Shown in pieces: positions 8,893 through 17,660 of a stretch of 64,000 nt of DNA. Under the pieces are notes generated by a model. That model was not told where the DNA came from and made no database searches. It saw nothing but the letters and a program-made list of their open reading frames with translations. Origin of the DNA: Pseudochelatococcus sp050946405. GTDB taxonomy: Bacteria > Pseudomonadota > Alphaproteobacteria > Rhizobiales > Beijerinckiaceae. The stretch covers positions 1 to 64,000 of the forward strand of contig NZ_JBMNUS010000009.1 of assembly GCF_050946405.1 (NCBI RefSeq), written 5' to 3'. A program made the translations under genes and the position numbers. Position 1 is the stretch's first letter. Each line of letters starts with the position of its first letter.

Positions 8893-9531
8893 ATGTCCCA
8901 GGTCCATCATTTCACGTTGAGCGAGGCAGGGTACGTCCTGGGCCGCTCCCCGGCAGTGCTCAACAAGGCGGTTGACACAGGTGTCATTCAGGCGAGGCAA
9001 AGGAAAGTCGGCAACGCGGTGCAGAGGCTCCTCGGCTCAGCGGAACTGCGCTTTCTGAGACTTGCCGATGAGCTCGATAAGGATCTGACGCCGGCGGGAC
9101 GACGCCGGCTCTACGGTGCGTTGCGCAAATTGCCCAGCGATGCCCACAAGCTCCGGCTCGGAAGTCTCGAACTGGATCTCGCGCGCATCGACGCCGATCT
9201 CGAAGACCGGATGGCGCGGCTTGAAGCGATCAGGGGCAGGATCGAACGCAAGGGCGATCAGGGCGAGGCGTTCATTCGCGGAACGACGATCGCGGCGCAC
9301 CTGATCGCAGCTCTGGCACGCGGCCAGGGTGTCGATGCCGTCCTCGCGGACTTCCCCTCGTTGACACGGGATCACGTCGAAGCGGCAGTCGAATACGCCA
9401 AGGCCTACCCGAAACGGGGCCGCCCCTATCCGGCGCAGAGCCTGGAATCGACTCTGGCCGCTCTGGCCGACGCCGGTGCGTTCGATGACGACGGCGATCC
9501 TGGCGACGTCGAACCAAGGGCCGTTCCGTGA
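8893..9531 (+). CDS. DUF433-type antitoxin with N-terminal DNA-binding helix
   Basis: A 212-residue protein. Residues 1-50 look like a MerR-type winged helix (FTLSEAGYVLGRSPAVLNKA). The C-terminal 70 residues have the DUF433 pattern (IRGTTIAAHLIAALARG, then DFPSLTRDHVEAAVEYA). From family knowledge, this architecture is found in antitoxins paired with PIN toxins. ATG 8893 is preferred over 8881 because GGAG lies eight bases upstream of it. It overlaps the toxin start by four bases, so translation is coupled. The palindrome at 8851-8876 is its probable operator. Confidence 0.75.
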   Translation: MSQVHHFTLSEAGYVLGRSPAVLNKAVDTGVIQARQRKVGNAVQRLLGSAELRFLRLADELDKDLTPAGRRRLYGALRKLPSDAHKLRLGSLELDLARIDADLEDRMARLEAIRGRIERKGDQGEAFIRGTTIAAHLIAALARGQGVDAVLADFPSLTRDHVEAAVEYAKAYPKRGRPYPAQSLESTLAALADAGAFDDDGDPGDVEPRAVP

Positions 9532-9957
9532 CGCTCTATCAGCTCGACGAAAATGTTCTCCGCGAGCTGAAGCCCGGCGGCCATGAGAATGTGCATCGGT
9601 GGATTGCGACAGTCGACGATACGGACCTGCGGCTGAGCGTGGCCACGTTGTTCGAGAAACGCCGGGGAGCCGAGGCGTTGATGAAGCGTGAGCCGGAACG
9701 CGCGCGGGATCCTCGACGGCATCGAGGCGCTCGAGAAATCGTTCTCCGATCGCATCATCCCGATTGACGGACCCGTCGTTGCAGAATGGACACGCTTGCT
9801 CGGCAACAAGAACAAGGACCGATGGGATGTCGCTTTGGCCGCGACCGCACGCATCCGCGGTCTCGTGGTCGTGACGCGAAATACGTCCGATTTCGCAGGG
9901 CGCGGGGTTCGTGTCCTCAACCCGTTCAAATCGCCGCCGGAGATTTTGGACATTTAG
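9528..9957 (+). pseudogene. PIN-domain (VapC-like) toxin, frameshifted
   Basis: Two frames together give one VapC-like PIN protein. The first (from GTG 9528) has LDENVL with the first acidic residue (Asp7), then TLFEKRRG. The second, readable from about 9688 to 9957, has LGNKNKDRWDVALAATARI and VTRNTSDF, which supply the remaining acidic residues. The shift lies near 9700-9710 and fits a 2-base loss or 1-base gain. As read, the toxin is dead, whereas the antitoxin frame is intact. Sequencing error is the alternative. Confidence 0.75.
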
Positions 9958-10110
9958 GTGATGGCGAAGCCACGCAGGCCGCACCTGTAGCAATCGAACC
10001 AGTATCGCTGGCGTTTGAGCGTCTGCACCCGATTGGCCCGCAAGCTCGAAAAACGGCAGCTACGCTATGTTTCTGACCACTCCGAATAGGATTTGCCGCG
10101 GCAGACACGA

Positions 10111-10275
10111 TTACCGCTGGCCGAGATAGCGCGGGAGAATCTCGTCTCGCGTTAGAGGGGCGAGTTCGACTCCGTCGAGAAACCCATCACCAATCCACAA
10201 CATCTCTTCAATCTCGGCCGCGGGTGTCGGCCGACCCGCAGCCAAAGACACCTCGAACACATCCGCCTCAGCCGC
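10111..10275 (-). pseudogene. C-terminal stub of a NUDIX hydrolase
   Basis: On the minus strand, just before a TAA stop at 10113-10111, the frame reads AEADVFEVSLAAG, then PTPAAEIEEMLWI and VELAPLTRDEILPRYL. This is the usual C-terminal end of a family of NUDIX hydrolases. The NUDIX box itself is missing, since upstream sequence loses all similarity. It is one of several stubs in this segment. Confidence 0.5.
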
Positions 10276-10471
10276 AAGCGGCGGCGTTGTGGTCGGGCGA
10301 GCTGAAAGAGTTGGAGTAGGGGTGGGGTTTTCGCGGCGGGTTCAGGGCCGGGAGAGAGTCTTCCGGCGCCCGTTCCGGAGACGGACCCATGACCCAGGCG
10401 GCGTTGCAGGCGACTGCACGCGCCCTCGCGTCGCGTAGCGACGTCCGGAAATCGTCGCTCGGCAGCTTGAG

Positions 10472-10588
10472 GTGATCCGAGGGCACGTCATCGGCATCAT
10501 CATCGTGCCGATCATTCTGGCGGCGCTCTGTTTCTGGCTGCTGACCGGCGGTCTCGCGGTCAACATGGTGCTGTCGCTCCGTCGCTGA
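10472..10588 (+). CDS. Possible 38-residue membrane peptide
   Basis: A GTG-initiated frame codes for one strongly hydrophobic segment (IGIIIVPIILAALCFWLLTG) ending in a short basic tail (SLRR). It could be a real small membrane protein or the end of a decayed transporter gene; its surroundings are rich in gene debris. There is no homology that I recognise, and the ribosome-binding site is weak. Confidence 0.25.
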   Translation: MIRGHVIGIIIVPIILAALCFWLLTGGLAVNMVLSLRR

Positions 10589-10877
10589 GCCCCCGCAATC
10601 CCCACCGACAATCCAGCCGTGCACCACTGTGCGCGGCTGCGTGGAGTCACGTCCATATGGCGATCGTTTTGTTGTCCCCTACATCGACCGGGGCGGCGAT
10701 CTTGACGATGACGGCGAACATCTCGTCATCGGCTATGGCAACATCTCATCCGGAAACACCACAGGTGTGGCGGAGAGCTCGTGGTATTGTCCGCGCTGCG
10801 ACAGCGAGGGTACGTCAACCACTATGAGCATGTCGGCCTTGCGTTACCGTATGAATCTGCGGTTACTGATAAGATCC
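10589..10877 (+). other. Unassigned stretch, possible coding debris
   Basis: The plus frame from 10629 contains a protein-like run (FVVPYIDRGGDLDDDGEHLV, then YGNISSG) but I do not recognise a family, and the rest of the frame looks random. It is probably another remnant. I see no promoter-like or structured element. Confidence 0.3.
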
Positions 10878-11834
10878 TCATTGGGGCGAGCATAAAGAAT
10901 GGTGTCGCGTTCCGCTGATAGATTCGGCGGCGGGGTTCATCCGCGTTTTCGCGGCCTTGATGTCACGAGAGGGCGGCAGACCGAACATCCGGCCATATTC
11001 ACGGGTGAATTGTGAAATGCTTTCGTAGCCCACGGCGTAAGCGGCGTTACTGATCATCTCGCCTTCCGCGAGCATCAGCCGACGAGCCTCGATCAACCGG
11101 AGCTGCTTCTGGAATTGCAGCGGCGACAGCGAGGTGATCGTCCGAAAGTGCTCGTGGAAGGATGACAAACTCATCCTGGCTACCTCTGCCAGATGTTCGA
11201 CTCTCAAGGGTTTGGCGAAGTGCTCGCGGATGAGCGCGACGGAGCGAGTGATGCGCTGTGCGTGGCTGTCGATGACCCCAAGGGTGCGGATGGCGCCTCC
11301 ATGCTGACCCGAGAGCAGCCAGTAGTGCAGTTCACGGATCAATTGCGACTGAAGAATGGGTACAGATGCCGGTCGGTCGAGGAGTCGCATCAGCCGCAAG
11401 GCCGCATCGGTCACTTCCGTTTCGGTCGGGCCCACGCGGATGGGGGTATCGGCGACGAACGGCGAGAAACCGATCTCCACCACGAGGCCCTCGATCAGGG
11501 CGAGATCGAGGTCGATGATGAGCGCCAGATAGGGCGCGTTGAGGCTGGCTTTGGTGATCTGGCTGACGGTCGGAACGTCGGCCGTGATCAGCAACGATTC
11601 TCCAGCACCGAAGTCGAACGTCCTGTTTCCCATCGTGACGCGCTTGCCGCCCTGAAGCACAAGGGCGACAAGCGGCTTGTTGATCGCATACTGCAGTGCG
11701 GTCGGTGCTGTTTCGCGGATGATCGTCAGACAAGGAATTGGCATTCGGGCAACGCCAGTTCCGCTGGCGTGTGCCTCCGCGTATCGGCGTACAGTTTCGA
11801 GCAAGAGCTGGATCATATGCAAACTGTAAAACAT
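10878..11834 (-). CDS. AraC-family transcriptional regulator
   Basis: It has an N-terminal AraC_N-type sensor domain (LTIIRETAPTALQYAINKP, then ADVPTVSQITKAS) and a C-terminal double helix-turn-helix (HFAKPLRVEHLAEVARMSLS and AAYAVGYESISQFTREYGRM). The start is uncertain: ATG at 11834 or 11816 are both possible, and the frame is open to a TTG at 11897. It is divergent from the SDR gene at 11960, the common arrangement for this regulator class and its oxidoreductase target. Confidence 0.85.
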   Translation of the reverse strand: MFYSLHMIQLLLETVRRYAEAHASGTGVARMPIPCLTIIRETAPTALQYAINKPLVALVLQGGKRVTMGNRTFDFGAGESLLITADVPTVSQITKASLNAPYLALIIDLDLALIEGLVVEIGFSPFVADTPIRVGPTETEVTDAALRLMRLLDRPASVPILQSQLIRELHYWLLSGQHGGAIRTLGVIDSHAQRITRSVALIREHFAKPLRVEHLAEVARMSLSSFHEHFRTITSLSPLQFQKQLRLIEARRLMLAEGEMISNAAYAVGYESISQFTREYGRMFGLPPSRDIKAAKTRMNPAAESISGTRHHSLCSPQ

Positions 11835-11959
11835 GCCGCTCAGGGCTTCAATCCACTGCGGAGAATTAGGCAAGAATGACCGACGATCCGGCAACAAAGG
11901 AGGAGGTCGCTCGACGATAGTGGGGTTCCTGCGACGCTCAGTTCCAAAGGAGTTAACGG

Positions 11960-12715
11960 ATGTCCACTATCTCTATCGTCACCGGCGGCAGCCGCGGCCT
12001 CGGTCGCAATACCGCAGTCAGCATCGCCCGACGTGGCGGCGATGTAATTCTCACCTATCGCAATGGTGCCGACGCCGCCAAGGCGGTGGTCGCGGAGATC
12101 GAGGGGCTCGGCCGCAAGGCGATCGCGCTGCCGCTTGATGTCAGCAACATCTCCACCTTCCCCGCATTCGCCGAGAGCGTTCGCTCGGTGCTGCAATCAA
12201 CCTGGGGCCGAAACGATTTCGACCATCTTGTCAACAACGCCGGCCACGGTGAAATGGCTGGGATCGCGGAAACCACTGAGGAGCAGTTCGACGGTCTGTT
12301 CAACGTCCACGTCAAGGGTGTGTTCTTCCTGACCCAGGCGCTGCTGCCGTTGCTCGTGGACGGTGGGCGCATCGTGAACTTCTCGTCGGGCCTGACCCGC
12401 GTCTCGAATCCGGGCTTCTCGGCTTATTCGGCCGCCAAGGGCGCGGTCGAGATCCTGACGCTCTACATGGCGAAAGAATTCGCCGGGCGCGGCATCACCG
12501 CAAACACGATTGCGCCGGGTGCGATTGAGACCGACTTCCTGGGAGGCGCGGTGCGTGACACGCCGGCCTATAACGAGGCCTTCGCCGGCATGACGGCCCT
12601 TGGCCGTGTGGGGCTGCCCGATGATATCGGCCCGGCGGTCGCGAGCCTGCTCGGTCCGGATAATCGCTGGATCACTGCGCAGCGGATCGAAGTGTCCGGC
12701 GGACAGAACATCTGA
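11960..12715 (+). CDS. SDR-family NAD(P)-dependent oxidoreductase
   Basis: A 251-residue classical short-chain dehydrogenase: cofactor motif TGGSRGLG (residues 8-15), NNAG, and catalytic Ser plus YSAAK. A strong ribosome-binding site (AAAGGAG) precedes ATG 11960. Substrate unknown. It is divergent from an AraC regulator and is followed by a RidA stub; the SDR itself is intact. Confidence 0.85.
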   Translation: MSTISIVTGGSRGLGRNTAVSIARRGGDVILTYRNGADAAKAVVAEIEGLGRKAIALPLDVSNISTFPAFAESVRSVLQSTWGRNDFDHLVNNAGHGEMAGIAETTEEQFDGLFNVHVKGVFFLTQALLPLLVDGGRIVNFSSGLTRVSNPGFSAYSAAKGAVEILTLYMAKEFAGRGITANTIAPGAIETDFLGGAVRDTPAYNEAFAGMTALGRVGLPDDIGPAVASLLGPDNRWITAQRIEVSGGQNI

Positions 12716-12750
12716 TCGTTGAAGACGGCAAGCCTGATCATGGGGCAAAA

Positions 12751-12957
12751 GCGGCGGGAGGGGGCAGATTCGATGACATCGTTGATGTCACCACCTTCCG
12801 CACCGATCCCGAAAACCAGTTCGAGACCATCATGGCGGTGAAAAACGAGATATTCCCGCAGCCGCCCTATCCGGACCGGACCGCGGTCGGGGTCAACTGG
12901 CTTGCCGGCTTCGATTTCGAGATCAAAGTCGTCGCCCGCATCCCCGACGAGGTTTGA
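12751..12957 (+). pseudogene. C-terminal stub of a RidA-family protein
   Basis: The frame ending at TGA 12955 reads FDDIVDVTTFRTDPENQFET and ends in FDFEIKVVARIPDEV, the usual C-terminal half of a RidA/YjgF-like protein. There is no start codon, and upstream similarity ends near 12760, just after the SDR gene. RidA proteins hydrolyse reactive enamine/imine intermediates; this fragment cannot fold into the complete trimeric unit. Confidence 0.65.
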
Positions 12958-12971
12958 CCACCCTTGGGCGC

Positions 12972-13886
12972 TTATCCGGCGGAGCTGTCGCGGTTCCCAT
13001 GCCTTGTGTGCTTGACGAAATCCACGAACGCGCGAAGCGCGGTGGGCATCAACCGCCTTTCCGGATAGTAGAGATAGGGACCGTCGAACGGCTGGCACCA
13101 ATCTTCCAGAACCGCTTCCAGCGTCCCGGCCTTCAGATCGGGCTCGCAATGCTCGATGAACAGCAGGGCTAGTCCGAGGCCGTTGCGGGCCGCGCTGAGT
13201 TGGGTGTGTGGCTCCGTTGTGAAGATGGGGCCACTCGGTGTAATTTCGATCTCTTCGCCATTTCGCTCGAACGGCCAATGCAGGCGGTTTCCGCGTGGGA
13301 AGATCTGTCCGAAGCAGGGCCTGTCAATGAGTTCCTTCGGGTGGCCGGGCCGGCCATGTTTTTTGAAGTAGTTCGGTGAGCCCACGACGCAGAACCTCTG
13401 CGAGCCGCCCAGAGGCACGGCGATCATGTCTTTGGCAAGCGCCTCGCCATAACGAACCCCGGCGTCGAAACCGGCGCCGATGACGTCGATGAAACCCTCG
13501 TCCGCGATGAGTTCCACCCGGATGCCGGGATATTGTCGGGAGAAGTCGATGATCAGGGGTGTCACCCGAAAATCCAGCGCCGGGCGCGGCCCGTTAATGC
13601 GCAGCGTGCCCGTTTGCGCCTGCGTGCCCGGACCGAAGCCGGCGAGCGTCTCGCCGATGGTCGCCAACGGCGGATCAATCGCGACCAGAAGCTGGCTGCC
13701 GGCGTCAGTCAAGGCAACGCTCCGCGTTGTGCGGTTGAAGAGCCGCGCCCCGAGTTCGCTTTCCAGGTTGCGGATATGCTCGCTAAGGGTAGCAGCGGTG
13801 ATGCCCAGCTCCAGCGCCGCCCGGCTAAAGTTCCTGTGTTTCGCGACGATCGAGAACATGCGCAGCCGATTGAGGTCGATCGCCAT
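12972..13886 (-). CDS. LysR-family transcriptional regulator
   Basis: A 304-residue LysR protein. The N-terminal winged helix is MAIDLNRLRMFSIVAKHRNF with AALELGITAATLSEHI, followed by the co-inducer domain of the CrgA/DsdC-like type (LRINGPRPALDF, then GFDAGVRYGEAL). It is divergent from the aldo/keto reductase gene, its probable target, with a palindrome in the shared promoter region. Confidence 0.9.
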   Translation of the reverse strand: MAIDLNRLRMFSIVAKHRNFSRAALELGITAATLSEHIRNLESELGARLFNRTTRSVALTDAGSQLLVAIDPPLATIGETLAGFGPGTQAQTGTLRINGPRPALDFRVTPLIIDFSRQYPGIRVELIADEGFIDVIGAGFDAGVRYGEALAKDMIAVPLGGSQRFCVVGSPNYFKKHGRPGHPKELIDRPCFGQIFPRGNRLHWPFERNGEEIEITPSGPIFTTEPHTQLSAARNGLGLALLFIEHCEPDLKAGTLEAVLEDWCQPFDGPYLYYPERRLMPTALRAFVDFVKHTRHGNRDSSAG

Positions 13887-13898
13887 TCTTCGGAATCT

Positions 13899-13915
13899 CC
13901 TAATAGCTGATTAGG
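13899..13915. promoter_or_regulatory. Candidate LysR operator
   Basis: The dyad CCTAAT-AGCTG-ATTAGG lies between the divergent LysR and aldo/keto reductase genes, in an A+T-rich 90-base gap. Its size and position suit a LysR recognition site. Binding is inferred. Confidence 0.5.
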
Positions 13916-13980
13916 TATTTACCTGATTATTTTTGATTTGTTTAGCGTCTAGGTTCTCCTGAGCAACAAGGAGAGCATTG

Positions 13981-14979
13981 ATGACAAAAAAACTCGGAAA
14001 ATCGGGACCAACCACCTCCGGCATCGGCCTCGGCGCCATGGGGATGTCGGATCTTTACGGCCCTGCCGACCGCACTGAGAGCATCGCGACCATTCGCGCC
14101 GCGCTCGATCACGGCGTCTCACTCATCGATACCGGCGATTTCTACGGTTGGGGCCACAATGAGTTGCTGATCGCCGAGGCGATCGCTGGCCGCAAGCGCG
14201 AGGACATCCGGATCAGCGTCAAGTTCGGGGCGCTACGCGATCCGGCCGGCGGCTGGAGCGGCACGGACAACAGCCCGGCGCATGTGAGGAACTACCTCGC
14301 CCAGAGCCTCGTGCGGCTGCACACGGATTATATCGACATCTACCGTCCGGCCCGCCTCGATCCCCGCGTTCCGATCGAGGAGACGGTGGGCGCGCTGGCC
14401 GAGATGGTGAAGGCCGGCTACATCCGCCACATCGGGTTGTCCGAGGTCTCGGCCGAGACGCTGCGGCGCGCGCATGCGGTGCATCCGATTTCGGACCTGC
14501 AAATCGAATATTCGCTCATCTCGCGTGGCATCGAGGCGGAGATTCTGCCGACCGCCCGTGAACTGGGCATCGGCATCACCGCCTATGGCGTTCTTTCCCG
14601 CGGCCTCATTTCGGGCCACTGGAACAGGGCGCGGGCCGGCGAATACGACTTCCGCAACATCAACCCGCGCTTCCAGGGCGAAAACCTCGACCGCAATCTC
14701 GAACTGGTCGAGAAAATTCGGGCGTTTGCTTCCTCCAAGGGTATGACGGTCGCGCAGCTTGCCATCGCCTGGGTTCTCGCTCAGGGCGACGACATCGTTC
14801 CGCTCGTCGGCGCCCGCAAGCGTGATCGCCTGGAAGAAGCGCTGGGTGCGCTCACCAGGACACTTTCGTCCGAGGATCTCGCTGTGATCGAACAGGTCGT
14901 ACCGATGAACGCAGCGGCCGGCGCCCGCTACAACGATTACCTTATGGGCGATCTCGACAGCGAAAAGACGTCTGCGTGA
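13981..14979 (+). CDS. Aldo/keto reductase
   Basis: A 332-residue NADPH-dependent aldo/keto reductase, a TIM barrel. It shows the Asp and Tyr of the active site (LIDTGDFYGWG) and the Lys (SVKFG). The usual His position reads DIYRPARLDP, a variant common in the YakC-like branch. The C-terminal cofactor region is IVPLVGARKRDRLEEAL. ATG 13981 follows AAGGAG by seven bases. It probably reduces aldehydes; substrate unknown. It is divergent from LysR. Confidence 0.88.
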   Translation: MTKKLGKSGPTTSGIGLGAMGMSDLYGPADRTESIATIRAALDHGVSLIDTGDFYGWGHNELLIAEAIAGRKREDIRISVKFGALRDPAGGWSGTDNSPAHVRNYLAQSLVRLHTDYIDIYRPARLDPRVPIEETVGALAEMVKAGYIRHIGLSEVSAETLRRAHAVHPISDLQIEYSLISRGIEAEILPTARELGIGITAYGVLSRGLISGHWNRARAGEYDFRNINPRFQGENLDRNLELVEKIRAFASSKGMTVAQLAIAWVLAQGDDIVPLVGARKRDRLEEALGALTRTLSSEDLAVIEQVVPMNAAAGARYNDYLMGDLDSEKTSA

Positions 14980-15061
14980 TCTGAACAGGTGGAAAGGAAG
15001 GGCATCGCCATTGATGCGGCATCACCCGGCAGAGGAAACGCAAGCAAAGCGAGGAGTCGAG

Positions 15062-15478
15062 ATGAAGCGGCTTCCAAGGACGGCAGCCGGCGCGATGCTC
15101 GTTTTTCCGAGCGCGGCTCCGATCATCGCTCAGGATAAGGAAAATGATATGCAAGATCTATCCATACCCGCTCCTCTTGATGCGCTCGTTTCTGTCATCA
15201 ACGGTGGTGACACCGAAGGGTATCTCGCGCTTCTGACTGAGGACAGTGTTGTCGACGACAACGGAGATCGATACGTCGGCAAGGTCGAGATCAAAACCTG
15301 GTCCGACCGCGAGCTGATCGGAGCCAAAGGCGTCATGACCGTTCAAAGTGTCGAAACGCACGGAACGGAAATCCACCTCATCAGCGATTGGAAGAGCAAT
15401 TTCTACACCGGGCCAGGCAGATTCATCTTCTCGATCCGGGATGGAAAAATCTCCGAGTGGAGAATCCGCGTCCTTTAA
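15062..15478 (+). CDS. Nuclear transport factor 2-like (SnoaL-type) small protein
   Basis: A 138-residue protein. A short hydrophobic lead (residues 1-22) may be an export signal. The rest fits the NTF2/SnoaL cone: LDALVSVINGGDTEGYLALL, DSVVDDNGDRYVGKVEIKTW, and FIFSIRDGKISEWRIRVL. ATG 15062 has GAGGAG upstream; an internal ATG at 15149 is an alternative cytosolic start. It follows the aldo/keto reductase by 82 bases in the same direction and may share its transcript. Function unknown. Confidence 0.7.
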   Translation: MKRLPRTAAGAMLVFPSAAPIIAQDKENDMQDLSIPAPLDALVSVINGGDTEGYLALLTEDSVVDDNGDRYVGKVEIKTWSDRELIGAKGVMTVQSVETHGTEIHLISDWKSNFYTGPGRFIFSIRDGKISEWRIRVL

Positions 15479-15684
15479 GCCGCAACGGGCTGCTTGTCTT
15501 ATGAACATGTACGCCAAGGCATGTTCCGCCACCTTGGTGCATTTTTCATTTTATATACAAGAATAGATGTGAGATTAGCGTTAAAATTTATGTATTTCTC
15601 GCGAATTATTCAATGCGCCGCGAGAACTTAATTAATGACCGCAGATCGAATAATTACCACAGAACGCCTGCTCAGCATAAGTCC
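15479..15684. other. A+T-rich intergenic stretch
   Basis: This lies between the NTF2-like gene and the convergent truncated SDR. Bases 15540-15660 are markedly A+T-rich, unlike the surroundings, and carry no convincing frame. It may be a transcription-termination zone or foreign DNA; no strong hairpin was seen. Confidence 0.4.
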
Positions 15685-16025
15685 TCAGATCTGCACTCCG
15701 CCGCCGACATCAACGATGCCGCCAGTGACGTAGCTCGCATTCGGTCCTGCGAGGAAGCAGACAGTCGCGGCCACCTCTTCAAGCATTGCGATGCGACGGA
15801 TGGCGTGCAGATCCATAATCGCATCGGGAAGATTTCCTGCAACGCCGGCGGCGATGTCCGTGGGCATGATGCCGGGCTGAATGACGTTCACGGTGATGTT
15901 GCGCTGTCCCAGATCACGAGCCACGCCTCTGGCGTAGCCGAGCATCGCCGATTTGGTGCCGGCATAGTCCGCGACACCGGGGAAAGGAACACGGGTGCCG
16001 AGGGTCGAGCTGAACACGAGCGCCG
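15685..16025 (-). pseudogene. SDR oxidoreductase, N-terminal half missing
   Basis: The minus strand codes for the C-terminal half of a short-chain dehydrogenase: ALVFSSTLGTRVPFPGV, catalytic YAGTK, NVIQPGIMPTD, and the terminal VTGGIVDVGGGVQI. The cofactor-binding half is absent. Upstream of residue ALVFSS the frame runs into DNA resembling an IS3 left end, so the gene was probably cut by an insertion that was later mostly deleted. Confidence 0.75.
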
Positions 16026-16076
16026 GCTCCCAATGCAGCATACTGCACGAAGGATCGCTTTTCAGGGGGCAAACCA
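16026..16076 (-). mobile_element. IS3-like terminal remnant
   Basis: Bases 16052-16076 match the reverse complement of the left terminus of the IS at 2824 at 22 of 25 positions (shared core CTTTTCAGGGGGCA, outer end ACCA). Bases 16026-16051 also show patchy similarity to the adjacent IS interior (GGCTC...AAT). Only the terminus is left; no transposase is present. It abuts the broken SDR gene. Confidence 0.6.
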
Positions 16077-16227
16077 ACGGATGGACGTCGTTCCTGACTA
16101 ACCTGCATCAAAGACTTTCGGGACGGTCGGGCGTCTACCGACTATGAGGCAGACTATCGCCGCCTTCTGTAGGGAAGGCGCCCGTTTTGCCGGTCCAGAC
16201 AGACGAAGAGCTGTCAGCCGCCCGCCG

Positions 16228-16785
16228 TCATATCGCGAGCGCGACCAAGTCCTCCAACGACGCGCGGACATGGGTTCCGAAATCCGCCGAGGAACCGCTC
16301 GAGCACCAGCGGTCGATCGCAATTCGCCATATCAGGACGCCGACCTCGGCGGCCATGACTGCGCGATGGGCCGGAACGGACCGCTCCTCCAGGGTCGCTG
16401 CGATCGCGGCAGCGAGCGAGCGCATCTTCATCAGTTCGCGCTCGTGGAACTCGGCGTGGGCTGCGACGACGGCCTGCCGGGCGATAACATCGGCTCGGTT
16501 TGCATCGAAGAAAACGCCGGCCGTCTCCAGGGCGCCGACGACCACCTCAAGCGGGCGTGCTTCTTCGGCCTCACGGACGGCCCCGACGATCTCCGCCTCC
16601 AGCTCGTCCGCCCGCCAGAAAAGAACCTCCGGCTTGTCAGCGAAATACCGGAAGAAGGTCCGCTCCGTCAGACCGGCAGCAGCCGCAATATCGGCAACGG
16701 TCGTCTCCGCATAGCCGCGTTCGCGGAAAATCTCGATCGCCGCCCGTCCGAAGCGCTCCCGCGCATTTTCGATCTTCTGAATCAT
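16228..16785 (-). CDS. TetR-family regulator
   Basis: A 185-residue TetR protein with an N-terminal helix-turn-helix (AAIEIFRERGYAETTVADIA, AAAGLTERTFFRYFADKPEV) and a ligand-binding helical domain. It is divergent from a collapsed NAD-epimerase gene (16859-17002). Two 19-base dyads lie in the gap, and very similar dyads stand before the intact epimerase at 18508-19383, so this protein probably represses both sites. Confidence 0.88.
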   Translation of the reverse strand: MIQKIENARERFGRAAIEIFRERGYAETTVADIAAAAGLTERTFFRYFADKPEVLFWRADELEAEIVGAVREAEEARPLEVVVGALETAGVFFDANRADVIARQAVVAAHAEFHERELMKMRSLAAAIAATLEERSVPAHRAVMAAEVGVLIWRIAIDRWCSSGSSADFGTHVRASLEDLVALAI

Positions 16786-16802
16786 TATTCGTTGATAGCA
16801 CC

Positions 16803-16848
16803 ATTGTCAGCTTCTGCCAATTGCTCTATGTTGGCAGAGACTGACAAT
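16803..16848. promoter_or_regulatory. Paired TetR operators between TetR and the epimerase remnant
   Basis: Two dyads face each other: ATTGTCAGCTTCTGCCAAT at 16803-16821 and GTTGGCAGAGACTGACAAT at 16830-16848, centres 27 bases apart. Each half-site is a close version of ATTGTCAG/CTGACAAT. Together they also form one long imperfect inverted repeat. The same motif pair recurs at 19395-19442. Confidence 0.7.
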
Positions 16849-16858
16849 GATGTTGCTT

Positions 16859-17002
16859 ATGAAGGCGTTCATCACAGGTGCCGGCGAAGCGGGGATTGAG
16901 ATGCGCTCCATCGCCGAGGCGATCGGCGCGCTGCAATGGCGACCCTCCGGTCCTGACCTGGTTAACGACCTCGAACAGGCAACCGCTGCATCCATTCCTT
17001 GA
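16859..17002 (+). pseudogene. Collapsed NAD(P)-dependent epimerase gene
   Basis: A 47-residue frame starts MKAFITGAG, as the epimerase at 18508-19383 starts MRVFITGAN. It then jumps to IEMRSIAEAIGA and WRPSGPDLVNDLE, which match that enzyme's C-terminal IELHAIATTIGTA and WHPTGPGLLDDLE. At least two internal deletions have removed the middle while keeping the frame, promoter region and operators. It is almost certainly not an enzyme. Confidence 0.65.
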
Positions 17003-17245
17003 ACAACCCGGACTTCAGTAGACAGGAAAACAACATGGCCGACCTTACACGGCCTTCGAGACAGGAATCTCACAGAACCAGTCCGCATGGCATGAACTGA
17101 CCGCCCAGGCGGCGGGCCGCTATTCAAGCCTCTTTCAGGCTGAACGTTTCTTCTGAGGCCGCATTTGCCTTCGGCAAATCACACAAGAAGCTTCCGCGAT
17201 CACCATACGGGTGGCGCGAGCTATCGATGATATGGAGTTCAACCG

Positions 17246-17644
17246 ATGAAACTGGCATCCACACGCCTGATCGTTTCCGATCTCAAGGCGGTCGTCTCCT
17301 TTTACGAAACCGTGACGGGCATAAGCGCGGTCTGGCTTGCACCCGTTTTCGCGGAGATCGTCACCCCATCCGCCGCTTTGGCGATCGGCGGGGTTCAGAC
17401 CGTTCCCCTGTTCAGCGAAGGCAGCGCGGAACCTGCGGCCAACCGAACCGCGATTCTCGAATTCATGGTCGACGACGTGGACGCGGAATACGAACGGTTG
17501 AAGCCTCTGGTCGAGGTCGTTCAGGAGCCCAAGACCATGCCCTGGGGCAATCGAGCGGCTCAATTCCGCGATCCGGAAGGGACGCTCGTAAGCCTTTTCA
17601 CGCCTTTGACGGACGAAGCGAAGCTCCGGTTTTCCAGAAGGTAA
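17246..17644 (+). CDS. VOC-family (glyoxalase/bleomycin-resistance-like) protein
   Basis: A 132-residue protein with the paired beta-alpha-beta-beta-beta modules: first half MKLASTRLIVSDLKAVVSFY, second half AILEFMVDDVDAEYERLKPL then FRDPEGTLVSLFTP. The terminal Glu-type metal ligand position is not conserved in the usual way, so catalytic activity is uncertain. ATG 17246 follows GGAG. It is followed immediately by an FMN-reductase stub. Confidence 0.8.
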   Translation: MKLASTRLIVSDLKAVVSFYETVTGISAVWLAPVFAEIVTPSAALAIGGVQTVPLFSEGSAEPAANRTAILEFMVDDVDAEYERLKPLVEVVQEPKTMPWGNRAAQFRDPEGTLVSLFTPLTDEAKLRFSRR

Positions 17645-17660
17645 GATAAATAATACTGCC

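Noticed and set aside
17003..17245. Possible coding remnant (YTAFETGISQ, then AGRYSSLFQAERF)
   Set aside because: A short frame looks faintly protein-like but matches no family I can name and has no start, so it was not listed.
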